A DNA stretch of 64,000 bases, from positions 230,240 through 294,239 of the forward strand of contig NZ_CALCZQ010000050.1 of the NCBI RefSeq assembly GCF_937903345.1, written 5' to 3'. The translations under genes were made by a program, and so were the position numbers. The notes under the pieces are model-generated. The model was not told where the DNA came from, made no database searches, and saw only the letters and a list, made by a program, of their open reading frames with translations. Of this stretch, positions 61,648-64,000 are shown piece after piece. The DNA is from an uncultured Emticicia sp. Lineage in GTDB: Bacteria; Bacteroidota; Bacteroidia; Cytophagales; Spirosomataceae. Position 1 is the first letter of the stretch. Every line of letters starts with the position of its first letter.

Positions 61648-62640
61648 ATGTACGAAACGCCCTATCATATTGCATCATTAGAGAATAAATCTTTCTTAAT
61701 AACTGGAGGAGCCGGATTTATTGGCTCTAATTTGGTAGAATATCTTCTGAAATTTGGTGCAGGTAAAGTAAGAGTTTTAGATAATCTTAGTACTGGCAAC
61801 ATAAAAAACATCGAAGAATTTCTAACTAATACGGCATTTGAGTTCATCGAAGGTGATATTCGTGAGTTAGCCACTTGCCAAAAAGCCTGTGAAGGTATTG
61901 AATATGTTTCCCATCAAGCGGCATTGGGTTCTGTACCACGTTCAATCAATGATCCTATCGCAACGAATGAAGTTAATGTCAACGGTTTTTTGAATATGCT
62001 CGTAGCAACAAGGGATAATCACTGCAAACGTTTCGTATATGCTGCATCAAGTTCTACGTATGGGGATAGCCATGAATTGCCAAAGGTTGAAGCTAGAATT
62101 GGAAAGCCCTTATCGCCTTATGCTGTTACTAAATATGTTAATGAATTATATGCGGATGTTTTTGCCAGAATTTATGGAATGGAAACGATTGGATTAAGAT
62201 ATTTTAATGTTTTTGGTCCAAAACAAAGTCCCAATGGAGAATATGCTGCGGTAATTCCACTTTTTATTAAAGCAATAAAAGAAGATAAATCTGCAATAAT
62301 ATATGGTGATGGTGAAACGAGCAGAGATTTTACTTTTGTCGAAAATGTTGTTCAAGCTAATATTAAGGCTGTTTTTACCGAAAAGATTGAGGCGATAAAT
62401 CAGGTGTATAATGTGGCTTGCGGAAATAATACCACTTTAAAAGAATTATGGTCAACATTAAATGAATTAGGAGGGAAAAAGATCAAAGCAATTTATATGC
62501 CCGAAAGAAATGGTGATGTAAAGCATAGTCTTGCAGATATTGGTATGATTGAAAAGAACTTAGGTTACAGTAAAATAATTCACTTTAAAAATGGATTAAG
62601 AAATACTGTTGACTTTAAAATGAGTAGCCATTTAGAATAA
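61648..62640 (+). CDS. UDP-GlcNAc (uronate) 4-epimerase, WbpP/TviC-like
   Basis: An extended short-chain dehydrogenase/reductase of 330 residues from the ATG at 61648. It has the NAD loop FLITGGAGFIGSNLVEYLL, the SSSTYGDS catalytic segment, YAVTKYVNELYA (Tyr and Lys), and GLRYFNVFGPKQSPNG, all typical of UDP-hexose 4-epimerases, with the wording of WbpP/TviC enzymes that accept N-acetylated or uronic-acid sugars. It pairs with the upstream dehydrogenase to supply an N-acetylgalactosaminuronic-acid donor. A TTG at 61618 would overlap the dehydrogenase gene and is less likely. Confidence 0.9.
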   Translation: MYETPYHIASLENKSFLITGGAGFIGSNLVEYLLKFGAGKVRVLDNLSTGNIKNIEEFLTNTAFEFIEGDIRELATCQKACEGIEYVSHQAALGSVPRSINDPIATNEVNVNGFLNMLVATRDNHCKRFVYAASSSTYGDSHELPKVEARIGKPLSPYAVTKYVNELYADVFARIYGMETIGLRYFNVFGPKQSPNGEYAAVIPLFIKAIKEDKSAIIYGDGETSRDFTFVENVVQANIKAVFTEKIEAINQVYNVACGNNTTLKELWSTLNELGGKKIKAIYMPERNGDVKHSLADIGMIEKNLGYSKIIHFKNGLRNTVDFKMSSHLE

Positions 62641-62792
62641 ATGTATCTCTTTTACTGTTTTTAAGATTTTACATTTTTGAAGACATTAAATTAATATTTA
62701 TTGCCAAGTTTGGAATTTATTACTATTTCAATTTTTAATAATTTTGCAAACAATAATTTTATAAAAAAATAAAGTTTAATTAATTTATACTA

Positions 62793-64000
62793 TTGACCTT
62801 AAAAAAAATTCTTCCAAATATTTCTTGGCTTATTTTAATTCAAGGATTTACACAATTCCTGCCATTGATAACTATGCCATATCTGATAAAACAGTTGGGG
62901 ATGGAGGCATTTGGAAAATACTCTTTCATTTCATCATTTGGTTTATACATAATTACTATAATAAATTATGGATTTGATTTGTCAGGCCCCACCTATTTAC
63001 AAAAATCGAATAGTTTGATAATTAAATCTAATTTAGTAAATAATGTTTTATATTCGAAACTTTTACTTTTTATTATTTCTGTATTTTTCGGATTAATTTT
63101 TATTTATTTTCTTCCAAATTTTAAAAAAAGTGAAAGGATTTATTTTGTTATTCCATATTTACAAGGGTTTTTTTCAATTATTCTGTTTGATTGGTTTTTT
63201 TTAGGTGTAAATAACTTTAAAAATTATGCATATTTAAATATAATAAATAAATTGTTACCAGCTCTTTTAATAGTTATTTTTATAAACGATTCTTTAGATT
63301 TTTTTAAAGTAAATATCTTTGAGGCTTTAGGCTTTTTTTTTGTTGGAATTATATCTTTTACATATCTGATAAAGAATGAAAATATTAAAATATTAAAGCC
63401 CAAAAGCTATGAAATATTAAACTTACTTGGAAAAGACTTTGGTATATTCTATTCTAGAATTTGTTTAAGTTTCTTTATAGTTGGGAATATTTTTATGCTA
63501 GGTTTTTTAAAAGGAAATATTGATGTTGGTGAATATACGTCGGCTGATAAATTAATGATATTTTTTATGGGGGCGGTTGCAATTTTATCAAAAGCAATGA
63601 TACCATATCAAACTGATATTTATTTGAATAATAATAAGAAATATAATTCAAAAATCTATCGTATTATTTTATTTTTAATTTTTGGCTCACTACTGTTTAG
63701 TTTACTTGGAAATTTTTTCGCCGAAATTCTTTTCACAAAAATTTTAGCTATAAAATCCATTAATTCAATTAAAATATTTAAAGTGTTAATTTTTTCATCT
63801 ATTTTTTTGTGTTCGGGACCTATTCTAACAAACAATTATATAATAAAAAATAGACAGAAAAAATTCATACAACCATTTTCAGAGTTAATGATTATTAATT
63901 TTATCGTATCTTTTTTTCTTATAAATAAGTTTGGGGCTATTGGTTTGGCATATTCAACGCTTTTATCTTGGAGTTATTTAATTGTTAGACTGATAATTAT
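62793..64000 (+). CDS. Wzx-like polysaccharide flippase, 3' end outside window
   Basis: An open frame of 402 codons runs to the window edge without a stop. It is very hydrophobic, with about ten membrane helices visible, and the N-terminal ISWLILIQGFTQFLPLITMP followed by YLIKQLGMEAFGKYSF matches O-antigen/teichoic flippases of the RfbX group. No ATG precedes the first helix; the start is a TTG at 62793 (the upstream stop is 12 bases away, leaving little choice). Codon use is extremely AT-rich compared with the dehydrogenase and epimerase upstream, suggesting separate origin. It is the second flippase in the cluster. Confidence 0.85.
   Translation, partial: MTLKKILPNISWLILIQGFTQFLPLITMPYLIKQLGMEAFGKYSFISSFGLYIITIINYGFDLSGPTYLQKSNSLIIKSNLVNNVLYSKLLLFIISVFFGLIFIYFLPNFKKSERIYFVIPYLQGFFSIILFDWFFLGVNNFKNYAYLNIINKLLPALLIVIFINDSLDFFKVNIFEALGFFFVGIISFTYLIKNENIKILKPKSYEILNLLGKDFGIFYSRICLSFFIVGNIFMLGFLKGNIDVGEYTSADKLMIFFMGAVAILSKAMIPYQTDIYLNNNKKYNSKIYRIILFLIFGSLLFSLLGNFFAEILFTKILAIKSINSIKIFKVLIFSSIFLCSGPILTNNYIIKNRQKKFIQPFSELMIINFIVSFFLINKFGAIGLAYSTLLSWSYLIVRLII

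Noticed and set aside
1..64000. tRNA genes
   Set aside because: No T-loop GGTTCRANNCC with matching acceptor arms was recognised in any gap.

Overview
The window is AT-rich chromosomal DNA of a member of Bacteroidota, most likely class Cytophagia (an Emticicia/Runella-like relative; this placement is inference). The evidence is a TonB receptor with a carboxypeptidase-regulatory N-terminus, a PorP/SprF protein next to a large adhesin with a gliding-motility C-terminal sorting domain (type IX secretion), an atpD-atpC pair separated from the other ATP synthase genes, TAnnTTTG-type promoter boxes, and short palindromic intergenic repeats. No rRNA, tRNA or CRISPR array was recognised.

Region 1 (1-16 kb) is mostly housekeeping: a cut M1-type aminopeptidase, a cyclophilin, moaA, a nucleotidyltransferase/small-protein pair, atpC and atpD, a PemK/MazF-type toxin-antitoxin cassette lying between two related leucine-rich-repeat gene tails, two family 2 glycosyltransferases, a TonB receptor, cysS, an ethanolamine-type permease, a UbiA-like membrane protein and an ECF sigma factor. 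Region 2 (16-28.5 kb) holds a sugar isomerase/epimerase-like protein, an SLC45-like transporter, a prohibitin-like protein, a KdsC-like phosphatase, pbpC, a Uma2-family protein, rpsA, tadA and sod.

Region 3 (28.7-42 kb) opens with polysaccharide genes: an SLBB outer-membrane exporter, a Wzz-like chain-length protein, rfbA and a diverged nucleotide-sugar dehydrogenase that has lost several active-site residues. prmA, a 1592-residue secreted or periplasmic protein of unknown function, and a TMTC-like membrane glycosyltransferase with TPRs follow. Region 4 (42-49.5 kb) has an amino-acid permease, the PorP/SprF-adhesin divergent pair, and ruvB flanked by dispersed repeats.

Region 5 (49.5-64 kb) is a glycan cluster in two opposing arms. 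The minus arm encodes a flippase, a family 4 glycosyltransferase, a zinc-finger methyltransferase, a second methyltransferase with two single-base frameshifts, a sulfotransferase, a TylF-type methyltransferase and a family 2 glycosyltransferase. A 2-kb largely non-coding gap with a decayed small gene separates it from the plus arm: a secreted repeat protein, a TviB/WbpA-like UDP-sugar dehydrogenase, a TviC/WbpP-like UDP-sugar epimerase and a second flippase cut by the window edge. Together these genes suggest export of a uronic-acid-containing glycan that may be methylated and sulfated; this is inference from gene content. The two best candidates for undescribed biology are the very large protein at 35-40 kb and the diverged dehydrogenase.
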